DNA from: Caprella mutica
Taxonomy: Eukaryota; Arthropoda; Malacostraca; Amphipoda; Caprellidae
Assembly (NCBI GenBank): GCA_947561585.1
Contig: CANNZV010000916.1
Location: forward strand, 124,001-188,000
Length of the DNA: 64,000 nt
Direction: 5' to 3'
The stretch's first letter is position 1, and each line of letters opens with the position of its first letter. The notes below the pieces were generated by a model, which saw nothing but the letters and a program-made list of their open reading frames with translations, made no database searches and was not told the DNA's origin. Positions 63,842 through 64,000 of the stretch are shown here, piece by piece. Both the position numbers and the translations under genes were made by a program.

Positions 63842-64000
63842 AGAGTTTGCTATAATGTTAGTGTATTCTGTATCTTGTCTATCTACCCTTGTGTTCTTAA
63901 TGTATAATTAATGTTCATTCTAATTGACATTAATTACCATTAATGTCTAATTTCCTAAATGCTCAAATCTGCTTCGAAAAATTTAGTAAAAAATTATAGT
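63842..64000. other. window end, no gene seen
   Basis: AT-rich, with the short repeat TTAATGTATAATTAATGTTC and similar TTAATG motifs. Confidence 0.4.

Overview
This is animal nuclear DNA: strongly AT-rich, with introns bounded by GT-AG, and genes of metazoan families (a SIRT3-type sirtuin, the rhomboid protease RHBDD1 with its p97-binding tail, and the p38-activated kinase MAPKAPK2/3). The phylum cannot be fixed from the window. Low GC, short introns, abundant foldback and hAT-type miniature elements and very many minisatellites suit a non-vertebrate, probably marine, animal.

Four genes could be spliced by eye with every exon phase matching. An F-box/LRR-like protein gene (minus, 4815-7995, 3 exons, 362 aa). 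A SIRT3-like deacetylase (minus, 25665-30127, 6 exons, 365 aa). RHBDD1/RHBL4 (minus, 32723-35692, 5 exons, 362 aa). MAPKAPK2/3 (plus, 54145-60931, 7 coding exons, 371 aa). These are separate housekeeping and signalling genes, with no sign that they work as one pathway. Smaller coding remains are two degraded copies of SIRT3 exon 4 (12.8 and 15.7 kb), an intact-looking ADAL-like adenosine deaminase exon (21.56 kb), a BEL/Pao pol relic (23.5 kb) and two exon-like blocks of an unidentified gene (14.5-14.9 kb).

Layout: 0-4.8 kb is intergenic with miniature elements and a large foldback rich in TGACCTTTGACC. 4.8-8.3 kb is the F-box gene, whose first intron holds a 24-bp minisatellite. 8.8-24 kb is a repeat mosaic downstream of SIRT3, made of minisatellites, two families of conserved terminal blocks (called A and B here) and exon fragments. 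24-30 kb is SIRT3, with A and B blocks in and beside it. 32-36 kb is RHBDD1. 36-45 kb is intergenic and crowded with hAT-type MITEs, three of them copies of one 227-bp element. 45.77-53.78 kb is a complete, very young LTR element (1239-bp LTRs, 5-bp target duplication, primer site and polypurine tract visible) with no open reading frame of 60 codons. 54-61 kb is MAPKAPK2/3, with a 1.6-kb array of a 16-bp unit in intron 5. 61-64 kb holds palindromic MITEs.

The most interesting pattern is that several minisatellites appear to be grown from pieces of exons or splice junctions of nearby genes (SIRT3 exon 6, SIRT3 exon 1, an ADAL-like exon donor). Several arrays also sit at fixed places inside or beside the A and B blocks, with an unexpanded slot visible in one copy. 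This looks like a family of non-autonomous elements that pick up gene fragments and amplify short tandem units.
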